Position numbers and translations under genes: made by a program. From an uncultured Chlorobiales bacterium (GTDB lineage: Bacteria; Bacteroidota; Chlorobiia; Chlorobiales; Thermochlorobacteraceae), in contig CALGMC010000129.1 in the NCBI GenBank assembly GCA_937959145.1, positions 1-13,536 of the forward strand: 13,536 nucleotides of DNA, written 5' to 3'. Numbering within the stretch: the stretch's first letter is position 1; the number at the start of each line of letters is the position of its first letter. Shown here piece after piece: positions 1-8,186 of the stretch. Below the pieces are notes generated by a model. That model searched no databases. It was not told where the DNA came from and saw nothing but the letters and a program-made list of their open reading frames with translations.

Positions 1-495
1 AGTCCGGGCAATCCAAATTTTGAGACCGTTGTCTATGAGCCGCGTATTTGGCAACAGTGGCTATTCAGCATGAACATTGACCGCGTTAAAATTTATCATC
101 AGTTCCGATTTGAGAATCGTTGGCGACGAAGCAATGCGATCGGCTCTACAACGGAGTTCAACAATCGCTATCGATATAAATTTCTCTTTTATGTGCCGCT
201 TAACAAGCCAAAAATTGATATAGGCACATGGTTCATTGCCCCGAGCGCGGAAATTTTCATGCAATCGGGCGATAACATTATCATGAATCCGTTTGAGGAC
301 TTCCGTATTTATACAGGCATTGGCTATATCCTTAACGAGAATGTTACATTTTTCGGTGGGCACATGTGGACTTTCGGGCAGGAGCGTTCGGGCTTTGAAT
401 ACGCTCGAACGCATATTATTCGTTTGAATGTGTTTGTTGGACTTGACTTCCGAAATGTTGAAAATAAAATTCCAAGAATTAACATCGGCGATTAA
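1..495 (+). CDS. DUF2490-family protein, 3' part (5' end outside window)
   Basis: The reading frame is open from base 1 and ends with TAA at 493-495, giving the last 164 residues of a longer protein. An internal ATG at 70 would give 141 residues, but the frame continues upstream without a stop, so the gene is cut by the window edge. The sequence has many aromatic residues and alternating hydrophobic strands (for example the QWLFSMN, IYHQFRFENRW and YRYKFLFYVPL stretches), and ends with a hydrophobic strand after RTHIIRLNVF. This fits the C-terminal half of DUF2490, a Bacteroidota/Proteobacteria family of about 230 residues predicted to form a small outer-membrane beta-barrel. Function is unknown. 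The next gene starts 10 nt after the stop on the same strand, so the two are probably co-transcribed. The family call comes from pattern recognition, not from a search. Confidence 0.75.
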   Translation, partial: SPGNPNFETVVYEPRIWQQWLFSMNIDRVKIYHQFRFENRWRRSNAIGSTTEFNNRYRYKFLFYVPLNKPKIDIGTWFIAPSAEIFMQSGDNIIMNPFEDFRIYTGIGYILNENVTFFGGHMWTFGQERSGFEYARTHIIRLNVFVGLDFRNVENKIPRINIGD

Positions 496-505
496 CGGCG
501 ATTAA
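486..505 (+). repeat. 10-bp tandem direct repeat at a gene junction
   Basis: The decamer cggcgattaa occurs twice back to back (486-495 and 496-505). The first copy contains the stop codon of the DUF2490 gene. The second copy fills the entire gap before the ATG of the MORN gene at 506. Removing one copy would give a direct TAA-ATG junction, like the one seen at 10725-10730 in this window. Confidence 0.9.
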
Positions 506-1345
506 ATGATGCAGAAACTATTATTGATTTTAGTTGGAGTTTTAACGGTGATTTGCATTGGGCTTGGAATTGCCCTTGCGCGGGTTGCTTCTGAACGAAA
601 TGACCTCAAAAGCCTTGTGGCAAAACAGCAGGATTCGCTCCTTTATTTTCGGTTGGAAACGCTCGGCGATTCGATTCTTTTGGCGGGCAACGATTCATTG
701 GCGTTGAGCGTCTTCGAGCAAGCGGATTCGCTGTTTGCGCAATCTTTGTTGATGCAACGCGCACAAGCCTTCATCAGCAATCGCGATAGCCTGCGCCAAA
801 ATAGGCGTGAGGAGTTTGAGACGCTTCGCAGAAAAATGCAACAAACGCTTCGCTCGCTTCTTGCGCGTGAGGAAGATGTCCGCTCACGCGACAACCAGCT
901 GCGCGATATGAATCAAGAATATGATATTCTTCAGCAAGAACTGGCTATGCTTCAAAAGGAACTTGCCGAAAAAGCGCGTTCTATCGGGAAATTAGAGTTC
1001 AAGACCTCGCGCGGAAACTTGGTTTATTATGTTGGTGATGTAAAAGACGGCAAAGCCAATGGCTACGGGTCGGGGTCGTTCTCCACAGGAAGCATTTATG
1101 TTGGCACTTGGAAAGACAATCGTAAGCACGGCACAGGTCGCTACACTTGGAAAGATGGAAGCATTTACGATGGCGAATATGAAAATGATTATCGGAGTGG
1201 CGTTGGAACTTATTTTTTCACGACAGGCGAGAAATATGTTGGCGAATGGAAGAACGACAAACGTGAAGGCAAAGGCACGCTGTATGACAAAAACGGCAAG
1301 GTCGTGCTCGAAGGTATTTGGAAGAACGATGAGTTTGTGAGGTAA
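506..1345 (+). CDS. Membrane-anchored coiled-coil protein with C-terminal MORN repeats
   Basis: This 279-residue protein has three parts. Residues 4-27 form one hydrophobic helix, a membrane anchor or uncleaved signal. Residues 30-165 are polar, heptad-like and rich in Glu, Arg, Gln and Leu, and are predicted to be a long coiled coil. Residues 175-275 hold four MORN repeats with a 23-residue period, starting at Y175, Y198, Y221 and Y244 (pattern Y-x-G-x-[WYV]-x-[ND]-x(4)-G-x-G), plus a degenerate fifth unit at 268. MORN repeats form extended beta-hairpin arrays and often mediate protein or membrane contacts; bacterial members mostly lack an assigned role. The start is ATGATG at 506/509, with no convincing Shine-Dalgarno site. 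It lies 10 nt after the DUF2490 gene and 65 nt before the HU-SPOR gene. Topology is ambiguous, because basic residues flank the helix on both sides; if the N-terminus is cytoplasmic, the MORN array is periplasmic. Confidence 0.85.
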   Translation: MMQKLLLILVGVLTVICIGLGIALARVASERNDLKSLVAKQQDSLLYFRLETLGDSILLAGNDSLALSVFEQADSLFAQSLLMQRAQAFISNRDSLRQNRREEFETLRRKMQQTLRSLLAREEDVRSRDNQLRDMNQEYDILQQELAMLQKELAEKARSIGKLEFKTSRGNLVYYVGDVKDGKANGYGSGSFSTGSIYVGTWKDNRKHGTGRYTWKDGSIYDGEYENDYRSGVGTYFFTTGEKYVGEWKNDKREGKGTLYDKNGKVVLEGIWKNDEFVR

Positions 1346-1376
1346 TGGGCTTGCTCAAACTATTTGCCGAATGGCG

Positions 1377-1384
1377 TATATTCG
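1377..1384 (+). promoter_or_regulatory. Weak Bacteroidota-type -10 candidate
   Basis: TATATTCG matches seven of eight positions of the Bacteroidota -10 consensus TAnnTTTG. It lies in the 65-nt gap before the HU-SPOR gene, 27 nt upstream of its ATG. No TTTG at the expected 19-21 nt upstream spacing was found, so this is a tentative internal promoter. The gene may simply be transcribed with the MORN gene. Confidence 0.2.
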
Positions 1385-1410
1385 CTCGAACTTAACAATC
1401 AGTTGAATTC

Positions 1411-3024
1411 ATGGACGATATTTTTGCAAAATCGCTTGCACCTGCGTTAGGATACCCCGAAGAAGAAGTGGTCGGGTGGTTGGAAGCGGTATTTCAAAAA
1501 ATCGCAGAAGAATTAGTGCTCAATGGCGAAGCGCGATTAGCGGAGTTAGGCGTTTTACAGCGCGTGCATGTTCCCTCTGAACCGCGTGAAGTCAATGGAA
1601 AATTGATGCTTGTGCCGCCGCGCTATGAAATCAAACTTAATCGCGAGGTGTTGTCGGAAGGCGGCTTGGTATTTGAAGTTGGCGTTGAGCAATTACAGTT
1701 GGAAGAAGAGGTCGCGCAGAAGTTTGCAAAAGGATTTGCGCGCGTCGTTGAAAAAGTGGTAGAAGTGCGTGGGTCGTTGCAGATGGGTGAATTAGGCGAA
1801 TTCACACGCACAGAGCGCGATGGGTTGATGTTCAAGCAGTCGCCGACCTTGTCTAAACTTTTGGATAAACCATTTGTTGGGCTCTTACCCGTAACCATTT
1901 CGGAACGGCACGAGTCAACACCTGCCGCTCAAACACCCAGTCAGGAGGTTGCGAATCAGCCTGTTGCGAATCAGCCGATTTATACAGAGCCGAAAACGAC
2001 TCATGCATCCGAACCGTTGGTTGCGGCGAATGAGTCTGTCGCTGAACTGTCGCCGTCCGACGCCGACGCTTCGTTTTTGAAATCGCCCGCGCTCTCGCCG
2101 ATTGATGAGCCGAGTTTGCCATCAATGTCTTCATCTGAAAGTAAAAATTCGCTTTTTGAGGAAGTAGACGAACCTTCTTCTCCGAATACCAATGTTATGC
2201 CTGCGGAAAGAGAGCCGCTCTTTGTGGCACTTGCCGCCGCCGCCAAAGCTCCGCCTGAATCAGAAGACGAGAGGAACATGGCAAGACGAAAGGCTATAAA
2301 CGCTACTGACGAAAACGGTAAGCCGTTTCAATATGAGGCGGCTGTCCCGACTAAAGCCCCCTATAAACCCCTCCTTGACGTCTCACCACCCGCACCTGTG
2401 CCGTCTTCAACCGAAGACCCATCTACTTGGGTTGATGATGCGCCAGAAGATAAAGAAGCACCCGTTTTACGCAACATTGCCATCGCAACGGCGATTGTTT
2501 TCTTTACGGTCATCATTGCCTTTATTGTGATGAAGTATGAATCAATATCCTTCACGCCACCCGCGCCGCCAACACCCGTTGACCGCGCCAAGATTGAATC
2601 CGAAAAAGCCGCCGCCGCCCGTGCCGAAGCCGAGCGCATTCTCGCCGAAAAATCTATCCCGAAAAAGCCCTCCCAGATGGATAGTTCAACGATAAAAGCC
2701 GACGGCATGCTTTTGAAAAACATCACCAAAGCCGCCAAAGACTTACCGACGGAACTGACCACAATTGACCTCAGCAAAGGCGGATACACCATCATTGTTG
2801 CTTCTCAACCAACGCGCGAAAATGCAGTTGCGATTGTTGAGGAATTTGGCAAACTCGGATTAGCCGCAACCGTGATGGAAAAACAAGTCGGGAAAGCCAT
2901 TCGGTATCGCGTGCGCGTCGGTCGCTTTGCCACGGCTGCCGAAGCCAATGCGGCGAAAAAGAAATACAAAAGCGTCATTCCCTCCGACGCGTTCTTAGAA
3001 AAATTGAGCGAACCCTCGCGATAA
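1411..3024 (+). CDS. HU-like DNA-binding / transmembrane / SPOR domain protein
   Basis: The protein has 537 residues. Residues 1 to about 75 and 76-160 look like two tandem HU/IHF-type modules of the prokaryotic CCDC81-like class. Each has a helical start, then a strand pair around GEARLAELGVL or GSLQMGELGEF, and a following arm region (VPPRYEIKLN in the first). Residues 160-350 are a low-complexity Pro/Ser/Ala/Glu linker containing a short VANQP duplication (184-189). Residues 354-374 are one transmembrane helix. Residues 385-415 are Ala/Glu/Lys-rich and probably helical. Residues 458-532 resemble a SPOR domain (start GGYTIIVAS, later YRVRVGRFATAAEA), a fold that binds denuded septal peptidoglycan. 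The expected topology is HU in the cytoplasm and SPOR in the periplasm, but flanking charges do not settle it. Similar HU-SPOR fusions occur in Bacteroidota and have been proposed to act in chromosome partitioning. The start at ATG 1411 lacks a clear Shine-Dalgarno site. The domain order is well supported; the cellular role is inferred. Confidence 0.85.
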   Translation: MDDIFAKSLAPALGYPEEEVVGWLEAVFQKIAEELVLNGEARLAELGVLQRVHVPSEPREVNGKLMLVPPRYEIKLNREVLSEGGLVFEVGVEQLQLEEEVAQKFAKGFARVVEKVVEVRGSLQMGELGEFTRTERDGLMFKQSPTLSKLLDKPFVGLLPVTISERHESTPAAQTPSQEVANQPVANQPIYTEPKTTHASEPLVAANESVAELSPSDADASFLKSPALSPIDEPSLPSMSSSESKNSLFEEVDEPSSPNTNVMPAEREPLFVALAAAAKAPPESEDERNMARRKAINATDENGKPFQYEAAVPTKAPYKPLLDVSPPAPVPSSTEDPSTWVDDAPEDKEAPVLRNIAIATAIVFFTVIIAFIVMKYESISFTPPAPPTPVDRAKIESEKAAAARAEAERILAEKSIPKKPSQMDSSTIKADGMLLKNITKAAKDLPTELTTIDLSKGGYTIIVASQPTRENAVAIVEEFGKLGLAATVMEKQVGKAIRYRVRVGRFATAAEANAAKKKYKSVIPSDAFLEKLSEPSR

Positions 3025-3050
3025 ACTCCGAACAGAAAAACTCAATGCAA

Positions 3051-3073
3051 AAGGGGCGATGTGCTCGCCCCTT
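3051..3073. terminator. Hairpin between convergent genes, probable terminator
   Basis: A perfect 9-bp inverted repeat, aaggggcga (3051-3059) and tcgcccctt (3065-3073), encloses a 5-nt loop. It sits 27 nt after the HU-SPOR stop and 57 nt beyond the glgP stop on the other strand, where both transcripts should end. Read on the minus strand, the stem ends in four T residues, two of them outside the stem, so it fits a weak intrinsic terminator better in the glgP direction. On the plus strand no T-tract follows. Confidence 0.6.
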
Positions 3074-3129
3074 GCTCACCCATTGTTCCGTTTGTTGCAA
3101 CGATGACTTCGTGATTTTAACTTCATGGA

Positions 3130-5691
3130 TTACTTGCCGTTTGGTGCATCAACGATAATCGGTTTAATGCCCCAAATCTCTTCGGCATATTCTTTCATCG
3201 TGCGGTCGGTCGAGAATTTGCCCATGCGTGCGACGTTAAGAATAGCGCGGCGCGTCCACTCCGCTTTATCGCGATAGACTTTGTCGACTTCTTGTTGCTT
3301 TTTGATATACGCTTCAAAATCGGCGCACACAAAGTATTTGTCGACATTGAGCAGTTCATCGAGAATGGGTTGGAAAATGCCTCGTTCCGTTGGTGCAAAA
3401 ACGCCTGCGGCAATCATTTCAAGGATTTCCTTCAAAGCGGGCGATTCGCCAATGTAGGTGCGCGGATTGTAGCCGCTTTGCTTTTTAGCGGCAACCTCTT
3501 CGACGGTCAATCCAAAGATGAACATATTTTCCGCCCCGATTTCTTCCGCCATTTCCACATTCGCGCCATCAAGCGTGCCGATAGTGAGCGCGCCGTTCAA
3601 AGCGAATTTCATATTGCCCGTGCCGCTTGCTTCCATGCCTGCGGTTGAAATCTGCTCCGATAAATCCGCCGCCGGAATAATTTTTTCCGCCAGCGACACC
3701 GAATAGTTTTCAAGAAACAACACTTTGAGCTTATCGCCGACCTCGCGGTCGTTGTTAATCACATCAGCAATCGAGTTGATGAACTTGATGATTAGTTTCG
3801 CCTTGAAGTAGCCGGGAGCCGCTTTTCCGCCGAACATAATCACGCGCGGCACAACGTCCTTTTTCGGATTGCGCTTGATTTGATTGTAAAGGTAAATCGC
3901 ATGAAGCGCGTCCAAGAGCTGACGCTTATACTCGTGAATCCGCTTGATTTGAATATCGAACATCGCGTCGGTATTCAACTTCAATTTGTATTTGTGCCTC
4001 ACATAATCCGCGAGCCGCTCCTTGTTGGCGAGTTTAACCTCTTGCCATTGCTTTTGAAAGGCTTTGTCTTCGGCAAACTTCTCCAACCCTTTGAGTTTGT
4101 AGAGGTCTGTTATCCAACCGTCGCCAATCTTTTCCGTGATAAGGTTAGAGAGTTTCGGGTTGCTGAGTTTGAGCCAACGCCGCTGTGTAATGCCGTTGGT
4201 TTTGTTGTTGAATTTTTCAGGATAAATCATGAAGAAATCGCGGAAGAGCGTTGCCTTCAAAATTTCGCTGTGCAATGCCGCAACACCATTGACGCTGTGC
4301 GAGCCGACAATGGCAAGATATGCCATGCGCACCATGCGCTCTGGACCTTCCTCGATAATCGAGACGCGGCGCAAGAGGTCAGTATCGTTTGGAAACTTCG
4401 CCTTGACCTCTTCGAGAAAACGGCGATTGATTTCATAAATGATTTGCAAATGGCGCGGCAAGACTTTTTCCATCAGACTCACCGACCAACGCTCCAACGC
4501 TTCGGGCAGAACGGTGTGGTTGGTGTAGCCCATTGTACGCACGGTAATATCCCACGCTTTTTCCCACGCCAGACCTTCTTCGTCGACAAGCAGGCGCATT
4601 AACTCGGCGACGCCAATCGCGGGGTGCGTGTCGTTGAGTTGCACTGCGACTTTGTCAGCAAATGCGTCGAAGGTGGTATGCGTTTTTTTATAGCGATAGA
4701 TGATGTCTTGAAGTGATGCCGAAACGAAAAAGAATTCCTGCTTCAAGCGTAACTCTCTGCCGACGGCGGTCGCGTCGTTAGGATAAAGCACTTTGGAAAT
4801 GGTTTCGGTTAGCACTTTATCAGCAACGGCTTTGCCGTAATCGCCGTGATTGAAGTAATCAAAGTTGAAGTCGCGCGTTGATTTTGCCGACCACAAGCGC
4901 AGGTTATTGACGGTGTTATTTCCGTAGCCCGGAATCGGCGTATCATATGCCATCGCCATCACGATTTCAGCATCTTTCCACTCCGCGCGGAACTGCCCGC
5001 GTGCATCGACATATTGATGCACATAGCCGTAGAACTTGACGGGATAAAGCGATTCAGGACGCTCGATTTCCCAAGGGTTGCCATAGCGTAGCCAGTTGTC
5101 AGGCGTCTCGACTTGATAACCATTGCGAATGTGTTGGAAGAAAATGCCGTATTCATAGCGAATGCCGTAGCCGTAGCCGGGCAGGCTCATGGTCGCCATT
5201 GAATCCAAGAAGCACGACGCGAGCCGACCCAAGCCGCCATTACCAAGCCCCGCATCAAATTCTTGCTCTTCTAATTCTTCCAAGTTGTAGCCGAGTTCCT
5301 CGAGCATTTTCCGCGCATTTTCCTCAATGCCGAGATTAATCAGCGCGTTGCCTAAGGTTCTGCCCGTCAAAAATTCCATTGAAAGGTAGTAAAGGCGTTT
5401 CGCGTCTTGATTGTAGTAGGTTTGTTGGGTTTTAATCCATCGGTCGACGAGGCGGTCGCGGACGGTATAGGCGAGGGCTTTGTAGCAGTCGCGTTCGGTT
5501 ACGGTGTATTCATCTTTGGCAAGCGAGTAACGAATGCGATTGATGAATGTTTTTTTCAGCGATTCAACATCGCCGCCCTTGAAGTCTTCGCGGGCGATGG
5601 AGGCTTTTTTTACTTCCGTCGCAACGTCGCTGGGCGAAGCGTTCGATTTTTTCTTTCGAGATTTGGCTTTCGCCGTTGTGAGTTCACTCAT
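3130..5691 (-). CDS. glgP: Glycogen/maltodextrin phosphorylase
   Basis: GlgP (EC 2.4.1.1) is a cytoplasmic GT35 enzyme. It releases glucose-1-phosphate from the non-reducing ends of glycogen or maltodextrin using pyridoxal phosphate. The 853-residue protein is colinear with the family over its length: YYLSMEFLTGRTLGNAL near residue 101, the GLGNGGLGRLASCFLDS region near 148, QLNDTHPAIG near 351, and the PLP-binding motif EASGTGNMKFALNG with the Schiff-base lysine at K695. The N-terminus is about 30 residues longer than in E. coli GlgP and contains a basic patch (KSRKKK, residues 10-15). The ATG at 5691 is supported by an AGGAGAG Shine-Dalgarno site 6-7 nt upstream. The gene lies 74 nt downstream of the lipoprotein amylase gene on the same strand, so alpha-glucan breakdown genes are linked. 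No sequence sign of regulation was seen beyond the hairpin downstream of its stop. Confidence 0.97.
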   Translation of the reverse strand: MSELTTAKAKSRKKKSNASPSDVATEVKKASIAREDFKGGDVESLKKTFINRIRYSLAKDEYTVTERDCYKALAYTVRDRLVDRWIKTQQTYYNQDAKRLYYLSMEFLTGRTLGNALINLGIEENARKMLEELGYNLEELEEQEFDAGLGNGGLGRLASCFLDSMATMSLPGYGYGIRYEYGIFFQHIRNGYQVETPDNWLRYGNPWEIERPESLYPVKFYGYVHQYVDARGQFRAEWKDAEIVMAMAYDTPIPGYGNNTVNNLRLWSAKSTRDFNFDYFNHGDYGKAVADKVLTETISKVLYPNDATAVGRELRLKQEFFFVSASLQDIIYRYKKTHTTFDAFADKVAVQLNDTHPAIGVAELMRLLVDEEGLAWEKAWDITVRTMGYTNHTVLPEALERWSVSLMEKVLPRHLQIIYEINRRFLEEVKAKFPNDTDLLRRVSIIEEGPERMVRMAYLAIVGSHSVNGVAALHSEILKATLFRDFFMIYPEKFNNKTNGITQRRWLKLSNPKLSNLITEKIGDGWITDLYKLKGLEKFAEDKAFQKQWQEVKLANKERLADYVRHKYKLKLNTDAMFDIQIKRIHEYKRQLLDALHAIYLYNQIKRNPKKDVVPRVIMFGGKAAPGYFKAKLIIKFINSIADVINNDREVGDKLKVLFLENYSVSLAEKIIPAADLSEQISTAGMEASGTGNMKFALNGALTIGTLDGANVEMAEEIGAENMFIFGLTVEEVAAKKQSGYNPRTYIGESPALKEILEMIAAGVFAPTERGIFQPILDELLNVDKYFVCADFEAYIKKQQEVDKVYRDKAEWTRRAILNVARMGKFSTDRTMKEYAEEIWGIKPIIVDAPNGK

Positions 5692-5694
5692 TGT

Positions 5695-5703
5695 TTCTCT
5701 CCT
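5695..5703 (-). promoter_or_regulatory. Ribosome binding site of glgP
   Basis: Read on the minus strand, the sequence caggagaga lies just upstream of the ATG at 5691. It is one of the few strong Shine-Dalgarno matches in this window and fixes the start of glgP. Confidence 0.7.
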
Positions 5704-5765
5704 GTTGTTAAAAAGTTAGGAAGTTCGGTTATGCTTTGTTTTAATCTGCGGGCGCACACGGTGGA

Positions 5766-8186
5766 TTAGTCCACTTTGAACATCTTGGCTTGAAAGGGTG
5801 CAAGGCTCACGCCGACTTCATCACCTGCAAGGCTCAATGCTTCGGAGGTCTGTAAGTCTTGCACATTTTTCGCGTAATAAAAACTTGGAAATTTCACGCT
5901 CACCTTTTGAGGCAAGTCCGATTTATTAAGCACCACTAAAATGCGCTCGTTCAAATCGGAACGCAAATACGCAAGCACATCTTTTGAAACACGAAGCGTC
6001 TGGAAGTCGCCGTAGCGGAGCGCGCTGTGCGTGTTGCGTAGCTTGATTAAGCGTCGGACTTCGGCAAAGACATCTTTTTCGGCGTCTGTTATAGTGTTGC
6101 CGAAGCGCATCATGCGGCGATTGTCAGGGTCAGACGCGCCCGTCATTGCAATCTCATTGCCGTAATAAACGACAGGAATCCCCGGAATCGTGTGCAAATA
6201 GGCTTGATAAAGTTTAACCTTCTCGTAGGTTTTCTCGTCATCAATCTTTGGCGGATTGTTCCAAGCGCGCTCGGCTGAATTTTCATCGAATCGAATATCG
6301 CCTTCGGCAAGCGCAGGGAATCGGACTTTATCGTGGCTATCCATGAGGTTGCCCATCAAATGTGATGTGCCGTAAATGCGGTGCGTTCGTTCTAATTCTC
6401 CGGCAAGCGCGGTGAAATCGCCAAGTGGCGAAGCAAAGGCATAGACCGCCGCGTCATACAAGTTGAAATTAAATTGTGCATCAAGTTGTCCGTTGCTCAC
6501 ATAACTTTTAATCAAGTCGTAACTGCCAAAGGTTTCGCCGATTTGATAAACGCGTCGCTTTTGCGGAATCTCAATTTCGGATTTGATTTTGCGAGTAAGT
6601 TCGCGCCAAAACTCGTTGGGAATGTGTTTAACGGCATCGTGTCGGAAGCCGTCAATGCCTGTTTGTTTGAGCCACCAAACCGCGTTATCGGTCATCGCCT
6701 TCAGCGGTTCGGGCTTTGAATAATCAAACGAAGGTAAATACGGTTCAAACCAAGTTGTGAGTCGATACTCGTCCCATAGCCGCAAGTTTTTGCGTCCGTC
6801 AGGCAGATTGAGCGTGCCAAACCAATCGGGGTGCTGTTGGAAAAAAGGGTGCTCAACGTGAGTGTGATTCGCCACGAAATCGAGCAACACTTTCATGCCG
6901 CGCCCGTGCGCTTTAGCAACAAGGCGTTTCAAATCGTCCATCGTGCCAAAGCGCGGCTCAACTTCTTCGTGGTGTGTCGTCCAATAGCCGTGATAGCCTG
7001 TGTAGTAGCGGTGCGGCGGCGGATACTCGCGAAACGCCGCATCTGTTGAGCGATTGACGGGCGAGAGCCAAAGCACATTCACACCAAGAGAATCGAAGTA
7101 GCCTTCATCTAGCTTTTGAATGATGCCCGCCAAATCGCCACCGTTCCAATTAGCAGGCGCAAGAAGCGAATCATGCTTGACGGGACGGTCGTTGGTGCTA
7201 TCGCCATTGGCGAAGCGGTCAATCAGAATCGAGTAAATGACGGCATCGTTCCAACTCCATGATTTCACGGGCGATTTAGAAGCAAAGGGCGCAATCGTTT
7301 CCGAGCCTTTTGGTCTTCCGTTCAGCAAATAAACCGTCTGCATTGGCGTTACATTTCCGCCTTTTGAAACCGCCACACGCACGACTTTTTCACCGACCAA
7401 ATCGCGCTGTTTGAGTTTTACAATAACCCGATTTTCAACAATCTGAAGCTGTTGTGGCGGAACGGCTTGATTGCCTTGTAAGGCAACAATTTCGCTGGCT
7501 AAAATTTTCGTCGAGTCCCCTTCATAAACGAAGTGCAGCTCTGTCAGGTCGTTGCGCACACGCGATTCAATCGGGTGAAGGTATGTGCGTTTTGCGTTTT
7601 GCGTTTTCACCTCGATGATGGAGTTATATCCGCCAAAGCCATTGGGCTGTTTGATAGGATTTTTCTCATCAATCACTTCTTTGCCGTCCACAACGAACTT
7701 GTATTCATACCGCCCTGCATCAAGCGAGAGCGTGCGCTCAAACGCGCCATTTGCAAGTGCCATTGGCAAACTTGCGCGATTCCAACTGTTGAAACTGCCC
7801 ATCAAGAAAACGCGCGTTTCATTTGGCTTTGGTTCATATCGGAACACAACCGTTTGCAGTCGCTTGATGAACACGGGAAGTTGATACGCGCCGTTGCCGT
7901 GCCGAAATGCAAGCAACATCAAGCCTTCAGCATCTTCTTTTGGAAAGAGCACAAGTTTTCGCGTAGCAGTGTCAAGGCTAATTTGAACAAGCGCATGAGG
8001 CTCGAATTGAACGGAATAAGTTTCAGCGTAAAAAAGGTCGGAGAGCAAGAGCGTATCGGGCTTTCCCGCAATCAGTTGAATGGGTTGAAGAAGGTCACGA
8101 ATCGCAGAAACTTGCGGCGGCGGAGGCTGACACGCGCTCAAACAACAAAGCGCAAGAGCGACAACAGTAGAACGACAAAACTGCAT
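5766..8186 (-). CDS. GH13 alpha-amylase/neopullulanase-type lipoprotein
   Basis: A secreted alpha-glucan hydrolase of family GH13. From the ATG at 8186 it has 806 residues. A TTG two codons upstream (8192) is an alternative start with better spacing to the AGGAGA at 8204-8209 (11 versus 17 nt). Numbering below is from the TTG. A short hydrophobic signal ends in the lipobox LSAC, with C21 as the lipidated cysteine, so an envelope lipoprotein is expected. Residues 22-112 are an unassigned beta-rich region. Residues 113-195 resemble a CBM48/E-set glycogen-binding domain (VFLMGSFNSWNR, YEYKFVVDG). Residues 205-290 look like another beta domain. The catalytic barrel begins near 312: region I DFVANH (D438-H443), region II GFRHD with nucleophile D519, region III GETFG with acid/base E553, and region IV MDSHD with D621. 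All three catalytic acids are present. A C-terminal beta domain spans about 730-808. The closest relatives are probably neopullulanase/cyclomaltodextrinase/SusA-like enzymes; exact specificity cannot be read from the sequence. glgP follows 74 nt downstream. Confidence 0.92.
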   Translation of the reverse strand: MQFCRSTVVALALCCLSACQPPPPQVSAIRDLLQPIQLIAGKPDTLLLSDLFYAETYSVQFEPHALVQISLDTATRKLVLFPKEDAEGLMLLAFRHGNGAYQLPVFIKRLQTVVFRYEPKPNETRVFLMGSFNSWNRASLPMALANGAFERTLSLDAGRYEYKFVVDGKEVIDEKNPIKQPNGFGGYNSIIEVKTQNAKRTYLHPIESRVRNDLTELHFVYEGDSTKILASEIVALQGNQAVPPQQLQIVENRVIVKLKQRDLVGEKVVRVAVSKGGNVTPMQTVYLLNGRPKGSETIAPFASKSPVKSWSWNDAVIYSILIDRFANGDSTNDRPVKHDSLLAPANWNGGDLAGIIQKLDEGYFDSLGVNVLWLSPVNRSTDAAFREYPPPHRYYTGYHGYWTTHHEEVEPRFGTMDDLKRLVAKAHGRGMKVLLDFVANHTHVEHPFFQQHPDWFGTLNLPDGRKNLRLWDEYRLTTWFEPYLPSFDYSKPEPLKAMTDNAVWWLKQTGIDGFRHDAVKHIPNEFWRELTRKIKSEIEIPQKRRVYQIGETFGSYDLIKSYVSNGQLDAQFNFNLYDAAVYAFASPLGDFTALAGELERTHRIYGTSHLMGNLMDSHDKVRFPALAEGDIRFDENSAERAWNNPPKIDDEKTYEKVKLYQAYLHTIPGIPVVYYGNEIAMTGASDPDNRRMMRFGNTITDAEKDVFAEVRRLIKLRNTHSALRYGDFQTLRVSKDVLAYLRSDLNERILVVLNKSDLPQKVSVKFPSFYYAKNVQDLQTSEALSLAGDEVGVSLAPFQAKMFKVD

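Noticed and set aside
1960..1979. Short repeated unit encoding VANQP within the HU-SPOR linker
   Set aside because: Only two copies in a low-complexity linker; it is not a functional repeat array.
3880..4602. 240-codon open frame on the plus strand antisense to glgP
   Set aside because: It covers part of a fully conserved GlgP sequence on the other strand and shows no family motif; it is a shadow frame.
5692..5765. Possible separate promoter for glgP in the 74-nt gap (TAACTTTT on the minus strand)
   Set aside because: It differs from TAnnTTTG at the last base and has no TTTG at 19-21 nt upstream; a strong Shine-Dalgarno site is the only clear signal in the gap.
5761..5774. Small hairpin gtgga-ttag-tccac overlapping the amylase stop codon
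   Set aside because: Only 5 bp of stem, inside the end of the coding region and with no T-tract after it on the minus strand, so it does not support a terminator between the amylase and glgP genes.
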